A stretch of DNA of 64,000 nt from Desulfosudis oleivorans (GTDB lineage Bacteria; Desulfobacterota; Desulfobacteria; Desulfobacterales; SURF-7). Under the pieces are notes generated by a model. That model had not been told where the DNA came from. It was given only the letters and a program-made list of their open reading frames with translations, and did not search any database. Below, one piece after another: positions 1-8,218 of this stretch; the stretch's first letter is position 1; the number at the start of each line of letters is the position of its first letter. Both the position numbers and the translations under genes were made by a program. The stretch is taken from assembly GCA_020723305.1 (NCBI GenBank), contig DYJC01000005.1, forward strand, positions 62,001 to 126,000, in the 5' to 3' direction.

Positions 1-255
1 TCATCAAAATTGAAGGATAACTATCGCGCATTGGCGCTCAAATCCCTGGTGGAGGTGATCCTTCAAAAACGGATGCCGGATTCCAGCTTTTTAAAAGTTG
101 AATCCACTCCGGACGGTGTTGTTACCCTTTCAGGTTACATTGCATCACATCCTGAAAAAGAGGCTGCATGCGCGCATGCGGAAACCGTAACCGGCGTAAC
201 ATCGGTCGTGGACAATATCCATGTCGCAAACTTTCCGGTAACAACCTGGCCGTAA
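1..255 (+). CDS. BON-domain protein, C-terminal part
   Basis: The reading frame is open to the left edge of the window, so this is the end of a longer gene. The visible 84 residues carry a BON-type module (beta-alpha-beta with the Gly-Tyr-Ile turn after VTLSG and the closing VVDNIHV), a fold found in periplasmic or outer-membrane-associated proteins that bind phospholipid or other envelope components. An internal TTG at 10 could serve as a start, but no ribosome site can be seen there. Its stop overlaps the ATG of rlmN as TAATG, so the two are probably translationally coupled. The full protein cannot be named from this fragment. Confidence 0.75.
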   Translation, partial: SSKLKDNYRALALKSLVEVILQKRMPDSSFLKVESTPDGVVTLSGYIASHPEKEAACAHAETVTGVTSVVDNIHVANFPVTTWP

Positions 256-1295
256 TGAGTTCTGGATTGAAAATTCTCGAACTCACATTTGATGAATTCC
301 TGAAGCTGCTTCACACCCGATACGGAAAAGGGATCTATCATGCCCGTGTTATCTATCGTGAAATATTTCAAAACGGAATCCTTGACCTGAAAAATATCCA
401 TGATTTTTCAAATTCAAAAAATTTTGCCCATACCATTACATCTGATCTTGAAGTCAATACAGGAAAACTGATTGAGATAATAAAGGAAAATGGAACTACC
501 AAATTTATTACGCGTTTGCAAGATGGTCATGAGATCGAATCGGTTGTCATACCTATGGCCACCCATAACACAATCTGTGTCTCTTCCCAGGTGGGGTGCA
601 GGTTTGGCTGTAAATTCTGTCAGACCGGCCAGCTGGGTTTTGCCCGAAACCTCACAACAGAAGAAATTATCGGGCAGGTATATTCTGCAAAATTCAAACT
701 GAACCTCATTGCGCGAAATATTGTTTTTATGGGCATGGGCGAACCGTTTGACAACTTTGAAAATGTGATACAGGCTGTCCGTGTATTGAATGACCAGAGG
801 GGATTTAATGTTGCCCTTCGGTACATCACAATTTCAACCGTCGGGGAAAAAACCGCCATCCAAAAATTGGCAAACCTGAGGATGAAAGGGCTCAGGCTGT
901 CGATATCATTGAATGCCTCAAATGACCGGGTTCGGTCCCAAATCATGCCATCACGCAAAATATCGTCCATGAAAACACTTCAGCATACACTTATTCATTA
1001 CCCTTTTTCAAAAAAAGAAACCATTTTTATCACCTATATTCTGATCCAAAATGTAAATGACTCATATGAAGATGCACTTGAACTTGCTGAATTTGTGAAA
1101 CCAATTCCGTCAAAAATAAATGTGATTCCCTATAACCCCCGTTCGGCATCACCCTTTGAATCCCCTTCTGAAGAGAAGGTTCTGCAATTCTGCAGCTGGC
1201 TGGCTGATTGCGGGGTTTTTGTTCGCAAACGCAGTCCAAAAGGCCAGGATGTAATGGCAGCATGTGGACAACTCGGTAAAATCAAGGAATCTTGA
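255..1295 (+). CDS. rlmN: 23S rRNA (adenine-2503-C2) methyltransferase RlmN
   Basis: Dual-specificity radical-SAM enzyme that methylates C2 of A2503 in 23S rRNA (and A37 of some tRNAs in the family). Cys115, Cys119 and Cys122 form the CxxxCxxC cluster motif in the context SSQVGCRFGCKFCQTG. The motif MGMGEP and the C-terminal AACGQLG, whose Cys near residue 337 is the methyl-carrying/resolving cysteine of the family, are present. The start is placed at the ATG overlapping the BON gene's stop (TAATG), giving 346 residues, the normal family length. The frame extends upstream only into the BON gene. The related Cfr family cannot be excluded from sequence alone, but RlmN is the usual chromosomal copy. 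Confidence 0.93.
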   Translation: MSSGLKILELTFDEFLKLLHTRYGKGIYHARVIYREIFQNGILDLKNIHDFSNSKNFAHTITSDLEVNTGKLIEIIKENGTTKFITRLQDGHEIESVVIPMATHNTICVSSQVGCRFGCKFCQTGQLGFARNLTTEEIIGQVYSAKFKLNLIARNIVFMGMGEPFDNFENVIQAVRVLNDQRGFNVALRYITISTVGEKTAIQKLANLRMKGLRLSISLNASNDRVRSQIMPSRKISSMKTLQHTLIHYPFSKKETIFITYILIQNVNDSYEDALELAEFVKPIPSKINVIPYNPRSASPFESPSEEKVLQFCSWLADCGVFVRKRSPKGQDVMAACGQLGKIKES

Positions 1296-1366
1296 CAATT
1301 AGTTTATAATGCTCATAGTCATGAATTAAAAGCTGTCCAGACTGTTTTTTATGGAGGATAAAAAGT

Positions 1367-1612
1367 ATGCCGATTTATGAATTTAAATGTTTGAAATGTG
1401 AAGAATTTTTTGAATTGCTCGTGATGGGAAATGATAAAAAAAACGAACTGCAGTGCTCCAAATGCGGATCTGAAGACTTTGAGCGGGTACTCAGCACGAC
1501 AAACTACAGCATGCCAGGAGGGGGAAATTCACCGGATAAAAGCACACATACCCAAACAAGAACTTGTTCGGGCGGCTCTTGCACGACGTATAACATTCCA
1601 GGGCCCAAATAG
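1367..1612 (+). CDS. FmdB-family zinc-ribbon regulatory protein
   Basis: An 81-residue protein starting MPIYEFKCLKC, with a second Cys pair (CSKCG) about 25 residues later: the four-cysteine zinc ribbon typical of the FmdB/CxxC_CXXC_SSSS family. The tail is rich in Gly, Ser and Thr with two further cysteines, as in many delta-proteobacterial members. Spaced well behind a GGAGG ribosome site. Family members are putative regulators of unknown target. It converges with the MBL-fold gene only 15 bp away. Confidence 0.85.
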   Translation: MPIYEFKCLKCEEFFELLVMGNDKKNELQCSKCGSEDFERVLSTTNYSMPGGGNSPDKSTHTQTRTCSGGSCTTYNIPGPK

Positions 1613-1627
1613 ATCCGATTTTGGGAA

Positions 1628-2257
1628 TCAGGTATATGGATTTGTTCTTTGTTCAAGTAAAATCGTCGATCTCGATGAAGAGCCATAATCATGTCCCGGC
1701 CACATGATGGTATCTCCCGGAAGGGAATAGATATTCTTCCGGATTGAACAAACCAGTTGATGATAAGATCCTCCGGGAAGATCTGTCCTACCTACAGCGC
1801 CCACAAAAAGTGTATCCCCTGTTAAAATATGCCCGGGTGAATACAGGCAGATCGACCCGGGCGTATGTCCTGGAGTGTGAATTACCGTGAGAGTAGTGCT
1901 TCCGATTTCCACTACATCTCCCTGTTCAAGCAATCTGTCTGGAGGCGGTGACCCCTTTCCCCCTAATATCCTTGAAAAAGCCTTATGCAGTACTTTCGTC
2001 AATCTTACAGAATCCAATTTATGGATGAGCAGGGCGGCACCAGTCTGATGAATGATGTCTGCATTTCCGGAGGTATGATCAGAGTGGCCATGTGTGTTGA
2101 TTACATGGGTTACATGATATCCCTCTTTTTCCGCCTTCATCAAAATTTTTTCGGTTTCAAATGCCGGATCAACCAGGGCACAGGTTTTTGAATCCTCATC
2201 CCCGATAAGGTAACAAAACACAGCCATTTTCCCAACCTTGATCTGATGAACAACCAT
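1628..2257 (-). CDS. MBL-fold metallohydrolase (glyoxalase II-like)
   Basis: A 209-residue stand-alone metallo-beta-lactamase-fold hydrolase. The metal-binding motif THGHSDH is at about residues 55-61, followed by HTPGHTPGS, GDTLF and WPGHDYG, which supply the remaining His/Asp ligands. The ending RTNPYT is typical of the YcbL/hydroxyacylglutathione-hydrolase-like subgroup. Probably a cytoplasmic thioester or persulfide hydrolase; the substrate cannot be read from sequence. Monocistronic, convergent with the zinc-ribbon gene. Confidence 0.88.
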   Translation of the reverse strand: MVVHQIKVGKMAVFCYLIGDEDSKTCALVDPAFETEKILMKAEKEGYHVTHVINTHGHSDHTSGNADIIHQTGAALLIHKLDSVRLTKVLHKAFSRILGGKGSPPPDRLLEQGDVVEIGSTTLTVIHTPGHTPGSICLYSPGHILTGDTLFVGAVGRTDLPGGSYHQLVCSIRKNIYSLPGDTIMWPGHDYGSSSRSTILLEQRTNPYT

Positions 2258-2342
2258 ACATTTCTCGCTTCTGTTCGATTGATATTCTTAAATCAGCAAT
2301 TCCCGGATAACCATCCTGTCGGACAATGTTTCACAATCCAGG

Positions 2343-3134
2343 CTAAAACGACACCCCTGCTTCCAGGAAAGGTCCGCTGAAAGACACATCTGCCAGCACA
2401 TCCTCTTCATCAATATCAATGGAATCATACCGGTATCCGCCGGCAACAAAAGCTGGACCGAAAACTTTTGCCTTTGCCCTGCCAATGACGCTGAATATTT
2501 TATTATCCCCAACTGAAAGCCCTCGAGCCTCTGCTTCAATCGCAAATCTTTCAACCGGATTAAACTGAACAGCCAGATAAACCATTGGGATAGGAACAGT
2601 AATGCTTTTTTCTTCGGAAACAGCAATCGACCCTCCCACAGACTGCCCGGTGATCTCAGCCTTGATTTGCATGATCCTGGCATTCACACCCAAATCAACC
2701 CCCAGTTTGTCACTGGTGGCTGTTTTTAAAAAGGGAATTCCATAATACAGGCCAACATCATACTGATTCAATGTTAACCTGGAAGATATTATCGTACCTG
2801 CAGTAAAGGTTTCATTGCCAAATGTGAAACCTGTATCCACGGTTTTCGAGCCATCAAACTCCATAGGCGCGGCAACTAGATATATATTCGGAACAACGGG
2901 AAGATCAATTTTGACACGCCCGATAATCCTTGTCTGATCATCAAATCCCAGATCGGTTTCAAGGTCCAGAGCATCATCGATCCCCGGAACACCTGTTACA
3001 TAGGATAAATCTCCTGATGGTGTCTGAGCCCATCCTCCAACAGTTATTTCCACATCAATTCCAGGCAGAGCAAACGCAATCACAGGAAAAATTAGAAAAA
3101 AACCAAGCACAACTGGAAGAACAAACTTTTTCAT
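2343..3134 (-). CDS. TIGR04219-type outer-membrane beta-barrel protein
   Basis: The 263-residue product has a clear signal peptide (MKKFVLPVVLGFFLIFPVIAFA) followed by the opening GIDVEITVGGWAQ and repeated amphipathic strands, ending in the aromatic C-terminus LEAGVSF that is characteristic of barrels assembled by BamA. The overall pattern matches the TIGR04219 family of outer-membrane proteins common in marine and sulfate-reducing proteobacteria. The function of the family is unknown. A GGAGTT ribosome site precedes the ATG. Confidence 0.8.
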   Translation of the reverse strand: MKKFVLPVVLGFFLIFPVIAFALPGIDVEITVGGWAQTPSGDLSYVTGVPGIDDALDLETDLGFDDQTRIIGRVKIDLPVVPNIYLVAAPMEFDGSKTVDTGFTFGNETFTAGTIISSRLTLNQYDVGLYYGIPFLKTATSDKLGVDLGVNARIMQIKAEITGQSVGGSIAVSEEKSITVPIPMVYLAVQFNPVERFAIEAEARGLSVGDNKIFSVIGRAKAKVFGPAFVAGGYRYDSIDIDEEDVLADVSFSGPFLEAGVSF

Positions 3135-3188
3135 GGCAACTCCTTTTCAATTTTCAATTTGCATCGTTATTCAATCAACAGAAAGCCA

Positions 3189-3205
3189 CCAAGACAAAGT
3201 CTTGG
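3189..3205. other. Short stem-loop between two minus-strand genes
   Basis: A 7-bp perfect stem (CCAAGAC / GTCTTGG) with a 3-base loop lies in the gap between the unknown 270-residue gene and the barrel gene. It has no T-run on either side, so it is a weak or factor-assisted terminator at best. Confidence 0.35.
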
Positions 3206-3218
3206 GCATTATACGATT

Positions 3219-4031
3219 CTAGACAGACTCCTGAATGGATGGATTCAGGTGACGAGAGATAACCTCTTTTTTTAAAAACTCAAAAACCTTGGCCCCTTCC
3301 CTATCTGCTTTTTCTTGTCCCAGTGCAATCTGCCTGATCGATTCAATTTTCTCTTTTTCATGAGATTCCATACGATCATTCACAAGAGAAATGATATTCT
3401 CCTGAAAATTGTAAATCAGAATCGGTCCAAAAACAATAGAACGATTTTGATTTTTTGTAACACCTGCCCGGACAATGTATCCACCCAGCCGAAACCATCC
3501 GGGGGCATCCTGATAGCCCAACATTTCTGAAAAAAGATCAATGCTCTGCTGAATTCCACTGGAGTCTCCTTTTTCCAAAGCCAAACTGCCCGCTGATTCA
3601 ATTTCTTCAATATCCTGCTTTGAAAAGGAAAGATCCAGAAAAGAGATCGCTTCTTTTTCAATCTCCTGGACAGAGGTTTCTTTTTTACTGACAACGACAT
3701 CCTTGTCATTGAGTATTTTGATTGCATTTCGAATGCTGATCATCTCCTTGACGGTTGGATTTTTTCGCAGCAGCACATCTTCCAGTGTGGTGTGGTAGAC
3801 GTTCAGATCATTATCCAGCACCAATATCCGATCCTGTCCATCCTCCAATTTTTTATAAAACAGAAGAAGTTGGCGCTTTTCCTGTTTTTTGTACCGGGCT
3901 CTCATGAGCAGGTTGCTCATTGCATCTTTGTCTACTTTTTGCGGACTTCCTACCGGTCCAACGGTCGAAAGCACCTTCCGGGCAATTGCATTGATTTCAA
4001 TTTTATTAAGTAAATTTTCTGCAAAGGACAT
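3219..4031 (-). CDS. Conserved-looking protein of unknown function
   Basis: A 270-residue soluble protein without signal peptide or membrane segment; I do not recognise the family. The N-terminal third is basic (RARYKKQEKRQ), the middle is acidic and helical (QDIEEIESAGSLALEKGD), and a Gly/aromatic stretch PGWFRLGGYIVRAG sits near residue 180. Codon use and an upstream GGAGATTGCG ribosome site support it being coding. It is transcribed divergently from citrate synthase, sharing a 316-bp intergenic region, with the barrel gene downstream. No function is proposed. Confidence 0.75.
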   Translation of the reverse strand: MSFAENLLNKIEINAIARKVLSTVGPVGSPQKVDKDAMSNLLMRARYKKQEKRQLLLFYKKLEDGQDRILVLDNDLNVYHTTLEDVLLRKNPTVKEMISIRNAIKILNDKDVVVSKKETSVQEIEKEAISFLDLSFSKQDIEEIESAGSLALEKGDSSGIQQSIDLFSEMLGYQDAPGWFRLGGYIVRAGVTKNQNRSIVFGPILIYNFQENIISLVNDRMESHEKEKIESIRQIALGQEKADREGAKVFEFLKKEVISRHLNPSIQESV

Positions 4032-4224
4032 GTCGCAATCTCCTCTTTATTCAATGACGCGTGATAACCTGTTTATGGACTTTCCAGAAATACCAGAATT
4101 TTTAATTCTTATCATAAATTTTGATACCTTGTAAGATTAAACAGGCACAATTTTATTAGCTAGATCTTGACCTAAATAATATGTTTATGTATGCTTATAT
4201 TTTTTTTCAGAATTTTGCGGACAA

Positions 4225-4310
4225 ACGGATAATAAAGATATGACTCCGATCTGTTTTTTGGCTTTTTGCTACATATCATTATCCGTAAAAAAAACAAACA
4301 AATGTTTGTT
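4225..4310. promoter_or_regulatory. Inverted repeats upstream of citrate synthase
   Basis: The 316-bp divergent region holds a 9-bp perfect inverted repeat, ACGGATAAT (4225-4233) and ATTATCCGT (4278-4286), reinforced by an inner ATATG/CATAT pair, and immediately after it a second dyad, AACAAACA-AA-TGTTTGTT (4293-4310), 38 bases before the gltA start. The second looks like an operator or the leader of the mRNA. The first could form a hairpin in the leader. The remainder of the gap is AT-rich with no coding signal. Confidence 0.45.
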
Positions 4311-4347
4311 CCTTTTGAGAAGAAAATAATTTTAACGAGGATAAACA

Positions 4348-5628
4348 ATGAGTGAAACAGCTACAATAATTCTTGACGGGAAAAAATATGAACTGCCGGT
4401 GATCGTTGGAACAGAGGGGGAAAAAGCGATTGATATCCGGAAGCTGAGGCAGGAAACCGGATACATCACCTATGACCCTGGTTTTGGAAGTACCGGAAGC
4501 TGTAAAAGCGCCATCACTTTCATGGATGGGGAAAAAGGGATATTGCGATATCGTGGCATACCCATAGAGCAGCTTGCTGAAAATTCAACCTTTGTGGAAA
4601 CCGCCTATCTGCTGATGAACGGAGAACTGCCCAACCGGACTGAACTGAACCAGATCAGAGTCCAGCTGAACGATTATTCCGTGGTTCACGAAGATATGCA
4701 GGATTTCTTTAAAAGCTATCCAAGGGCTTCCCACCCCATGGGAATTCTTTCTGCCATGGTCAATACGCTACGAAGCTTTTATCCGGAACTGACAAACACA
4801 GAGGAGTCCATCAACAAAACTTTTTTGAGACTTGTCTCAAAGGTAAGGACCATGGCAGCCATGTCCTATAAAATTTCCCGAGGCCACAAGGTTGTATATC
4901 CCAGACAGGATTACACATATTGTGCAAATTTTCTGAACATGATGTTTGACAGTCCGGTTCGGCCATATGAGATTGATGAGGAGCTGGTCAAGGCATTAAA
5001 CATTTTCTGGATACTCCATGCAGATCATGAGCAAAACTGTTCGACCGCTACTGTCAGGGTAGTTGGAAGCGGACAGGTTAATTTATATGCTGCAATTTCT
5101 GCTGGAATCGCGGCACTCTGGGGACCGCTTCATGGTGGTGCCAACCAGGCTGTAATTGCCATGCTGGAAGATATTAAAAATAATGGTGGAGATTTCAGCA
5201 GAGCTGTTAAAAAAGCAAAGGATAAAAACGACCCATTCCGATTGATGGGTTTTGGACATCGGGTCTACAAAACCTATGATCCCAGGGCAAAAATCATGAA
5301 AAAGATGTGCGATATCGTTCTCTCCAAACTGACCAAGTCTGACCCACTGCTGGATATCGCGAGAAAACTGGAAGAGATTGCGCTGAAAGATGAATACTTT
5401 ATTGATCATCACCTGTATCCCAATGTAGATTTTTATAGCGGCATTGTTCTTCGCGCCATGGGAATACCGACAAACATGTTTACCGTCATGTTTGCGATCG
5501 GAAGACTTCCGGGATGGATTTCTCAATGGAAAGAAAGTCTGGATGATCCGGACTGGAAAATCAGCCGGCCCCGGCAGGTCTATATCGGCAAGACAAAAAC
5601 AAACTATACTCTCATCGGAAAAAGATAA
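4348..5628 (+). CDS. gltA: Citrate synthase (type II)
   Basis: Condenses acetyl-CoA and oxaloacetate to citrate at entry to the TCA cycle. The 426-residue length and the N-terminal extension with GKKYELPV are those of hexameric proteobacterial citrate synthase. Catalytic regions are visible: HGGANQAV (His), MGFGHRVYKTYDPRAK (His plus substrate Arg) and the Asp in NVDFYSG. A good ribosome site (AACGAGGA) precedes the ATG. Monocistronic, followed by a strong hairpin. In sulfate reducers the enzyme may work in oxidative or biosynthetic direction; the sequence does not tell. Confidence 0.95.
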   Translation: MSETATIILDGKKYELPVIVGTEGEKAIDIRKLRQETGYITYDPGFGSTGSCKSAITFMDGEKGILRYRGIPIEQLAENSTFVETAYLLMNGELPNRTELNQIRVQLNDYSVVHEDMQDFFKSYPRASHPMGILSAMVNTLRSFYPELTNTEESINKTFLRLVSKVRTMAAMSYKISRGHKVVYPRQDYTYCANFLNMMFDSPVRPYEIDEELVKALNIFWILHADHEQNCSTATVRVVGSGQVNLYAAISAGIAALWGPLHGGANQAVIAMLEDIKNNGGDFSRAVKKAKDKNDPFRLMGFGHRVYKTYDPRAKIMKKMCDIVLSKLTKSDPLLDIARKLEEIALKDEYFIDHHLYPNVDFYSGIVLRAMGIPTNMFTVMFAIGRLPGWISQWKESLDDPDWKISRPRQVYIGKTKTNYTLIGKR

Positions 5629-5652
5629 TAATCCGATTCGCCAGACATAAAA

Positions 5653-5680
5653 ACCGGATGTCCCAAAATGGACATCCGGT
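5653..5680. terminator. Perfect 11-bp stem-loop after citrate synthase
   Basis: ACCGGATGTCC and GGACATCCGGT pair perfectly around a 6-base loop, 24 bases after the gltA stop. The plus-strand side lacks a T-run, while the minus strand continues with five T. It is the likely end of the gltA transcript. Confidence 0.7.
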
Positions 5681-5768
5681 ACTAGGGAGCTGTCACAACC
5701 TGAAATCCGTATTATCAAACAGACAATCGCCATGTTTATGATTCTCTGCAAAGAAAAAGGATTTACAA

Positions 5769-7232
5769 ATGCTTGTTGTTCCGATCACCGGTAAAATAAG
5801 CTGGAAAAATCCGCCGGTTGTCACTATTGCCTTAATTCTCATCAACTGTTTGATCTTTTTCCTCTTTCAAATGGATGATAACATCAAGTACCTTCTGGCG
5901 CATGAACAGTACTTCAAATCCGGACTGGCGGATATCGAGGTTTCCGCATATGTGGAATATAAAACCTCCGAGAAACTCCCGGCAGATCAGATCCGGAATC
6001 ATTTCAATGATGAAATACGGAATCAGTATTATGAAGCAATGGAATCGGATTCGGAATTTCAGAAAAAGCTCGCTGCAGAAAAGATCATAACCCGAAATGA
6101 TCCAATATTTGAAAAATGGAAGGGATTAAAATTACAAAATCAAAAACTTCTAGATGATGTCACTTTCTTACATTACGGTTTCATACCTGCAAAAGCAGAT
6201 ATTACAACTGCTTTTACTTACATGTTTCTTCATGGCGGGTTTACTCATCTGTTGGGAAACATGATTTTTCTATGGCTTGTTGGATGCATGCTGGAAATGG
6301 GATGCGGCCGTCTTTTCTGCCTTGCAGCCTATCTTATCACCGGCCTCTTTTCCGTCCTGCTGTTCTGGGCTGTCTACATGGACAGCATGGTTCCGCTTGT
6401 CGGAGCATCAGGGGCAATTGCCGGATTTATGGGTGCATTCACGACCGTTTACGGCAGAAAAAAAATCAAGGTATTCTACTCACTTGGTTTTTACTTTAAT
6501 TATATCAAATTTCCTGCAATCATTCTATTTCCCATCTGGATTGGGAATGAATTTTTCCAGCTCTTTTCCATCGAACAGAGCAATGTTGCCTATGTTGCTC
6601 ATATCGGAGGTCTTTTAAGCGGGGCATTGATGGGATATCTTGATCTGAAATTTTTTAAAATCCATAATGCAGAAGTTTTCACCGAAGAGCCAAAAGATGA
6701 AATCTCTCCACTGCTTGAACATGCGCTCCAATGTATTGGAAGACTGGAGATAGAAGAAGCACGATCTTATCTGATGAAGATATTAACAAAAGCGCCTGAA
6801 AATAAAGATGCGCTTGTCCATCTTTTTAACATTGAAAAACTTACACCTCAAACTCAAGAATTTCATCATGCTGCAAGTAGGCTGCTTCATTTTTATTGCC
6901 GCGGTCGCGAGAATCACAAAAAGGCATATGATATCTATCGAGAATACAGAAGCCTGACAGCATCTCCCAGGCTATCACCCGATCTGTATACCCGTCTGGG
7001 TTCAGTATTCTCAGGAATTGGAGAAACCGGGCTTTCTGAAAAAATCTTCCAGATGCTTGTACAGAAAAAACCGTTACAACCAGGGATTCCGGAAGGACTT
7101 CTGAAACTGGCCGATGCGGAAAAAAATAAAGGAAACCTTGCCAAGTGGAAAAAATGCCTGACACTTGTCTGTACGCAGTATCCGGAATCAGCAGAGGCCA
7201 GAATTGCAAAACAACTGCTTCTGGCCCCGTAA
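5769..7232 (+). CDS. Rhomboid intramembrane serine protease with TPR tail
   Basis: A 487-residue membrane protein. After a first membrane helix (residues about 16-34) comes an unusually long polar insert of about 100 residues, then the rhomboid core. The core has HGGFTHLLGNMIFLW, the catalytic serine in GASGAIAG near residue 213, and the catalytic histidine in AHIGGLLSG near residue 278. The last 180 residues are helical repeats that look like TPR units. Rhomboids cleave membrane-anchored substrates within the bilayer; the TPR tail would face the cytoplasm and may recruit partners. The start is the ATG behind AAAAAGGA. Confidence 0.9.
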   Translation: MLVVPITGKISWKNPPVVTIALILINCLIFFLFQMDDNIKYLLAHEQYFKSGLADIEVSAYVEYKTSEKLPADQIRNHFNDEIRNQYYEAMESDSEFQKKLAAEKIITRNDPIFEKWKGLKLQNQKLLDDVTFLHYGFIPAKADITTAFTYMFLHGGFTHLLGNMIFLWLVGCMLEMGCGRLFCLAAYLITGLFSVLLFWAVYMDSMVPLVGASGAIAGFMGAFTTVYGRKKIKVFYSLGFYFNYIKFPAIILFPIWIGNEFFQLFSIEQSNVAYVAHIGGLLSGALMGYLDLKFFKIHNAEVFTEEPKDEISPLLEHALQCIGRLEIEEARSYLMKILTKAPENKDALVHLFNIEKLTPQTQEFHHAASRLLHFYCRGRENHKKAYDIYREYRSLTASPRLSPDLYTRLGSVFSGIGETGLSEKIFQMLVQKKPLQPGIPEGLLKLADAEKNKGNLAKWKKCLTLVCTQYPESAEARIAKQLLLAP

Positions 7233-7258
7233 ATTGTAATCTGATCGAGTACCCGCTT

Positions 7259-8161
7259 CTACTCTGTCATCAATAAAAACTCAACTCCATTCTGACTTGG
7301 AGTAATAACCGGTTTGATAACTTTTTCCGAAATCAAATCACACACGATCCTGAGTTTTCTCTCATGTCTCCAGATCCTAATTTTTGAGACCAGATCACTG
7401 CTGACCTCTTTCAATTGAAAAGAAGGCTTCTGCCATTTCCCAGGCAGGTCAATCACTAGTCTGGGGGGATTGCTGAGAACAAAATACTTTTGCTTCAAAA
7501 TGGTCCTGTTGGCCCAGACTTCCAACAATTTTCCTTTCATATTCTCAGACAGCCGGATATCCTGTAAAATCAACTCCTGATGATCGGCTTCCGACAATAC
7601 CGGCTTAGGGATGGCTGTATCTTCTTTCTTCTGGTTTGCCAAGGGCTGAAGACCATTCTTTGTTTCAAAATCTGCTTGCTGCACTGGAACATCTTTTTTA
7701 GGTTCTATTCCTGGTACAGCCGATTCTGCCACGATCTTCTCCTGCCCGGCAGCAGGAAGATCTTCTTCACGATAACCCGCTGTCTTTGCCTGAATCACCT
7801 TTCCATCTTTTTCAAGGCTACGATTCTCTCCGTTTTCCTCTTTGGATGAATCCGGTTCGGTTGTGACGCTTCCCTCTTCGGGTTTTCCTTCCACCTCGCT
7901 GACTGTCACAGGAGAATCGACTGCCATTCCTGCATCACCTATGGCCTCAGACTCTATGTCGGATTTCTCTTCCAAGGATATGGAAGCATTTGATGAGGGG
8001 ATTTCGGATTTGGGAATTTTTATGGCAACCGTTTCTATGGGCTCAGGTTCCGTATTCTTTTGCTTCCCATTGATCCACAACACTCCCAAAATGAAAATAA
8101 AAACGACAACTGCACCTATTCCAAATTTACCAGCCTTGCTTTTCAGTATGTAATGAGCCAT
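7259..8161 (-). CDS. Membrane-anchored AMIN-domain protein
   Basis: A 300-residue protein with one N-terminal membrane helix (about residues 16-32), a long low-complexity Glu/Pro/Ser/Lys linker, and a C-terminal AMIN domain (about residues 205-300; YFVLSNPPRLVIDLPG and the IRIWRHERKLRIVCDL strand are characteristic). AMIN domains target cell-wall amidases and secretins to peptidoglycan or the septum in the periplasm. It is the third gene of a minus-strand set with a membrane amidase and an actin-like ATPase, 57 bp behind the amidase, which supports a role in wall processing. Confidence 0.82.
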   Translation of the reverse strand: MAHYILKSKAGKFGIGAVVVFIFILGVLWINGKQKNTEPEPIETVAIKIPKSEIPSSNASISLEEKSDIESEAIGDAGMAVDSPVTVSEVEGKPEEGSVTTEPDSSKEENGENRSLEKDGKVIQAKTAGYREEDLPAAGQEKIVAESAVPGIEPKKDVPVQQADFETKNGLQPLANQKKEDTAIPKPVLSEADHQELILQDIRLSENMKGKLLEVWANRTILKQKYFVLSNPPRLVIDLPGKWQKPSFQLKEVSSDLVSKIRIWRHERKLRIVCDLISEKVIKPVITPSQNGVEFLLMTE

Positions 8162-8218
8162 AGTGATACCTGTTTGTTAGAATCGATTCGTTGTTTTTTT
8201 CACCCCAATAGTAACAGG

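Noticed and set aside
1292-1310. TTGACA followed by TATAAT near the rlmN stop
   Set aside because: The spacer is only 7 bp, far from the 16-18 bp needed. The TATAAT alone may be a -10 box for the zinc-ribbon gene but no matching -35 is seen.
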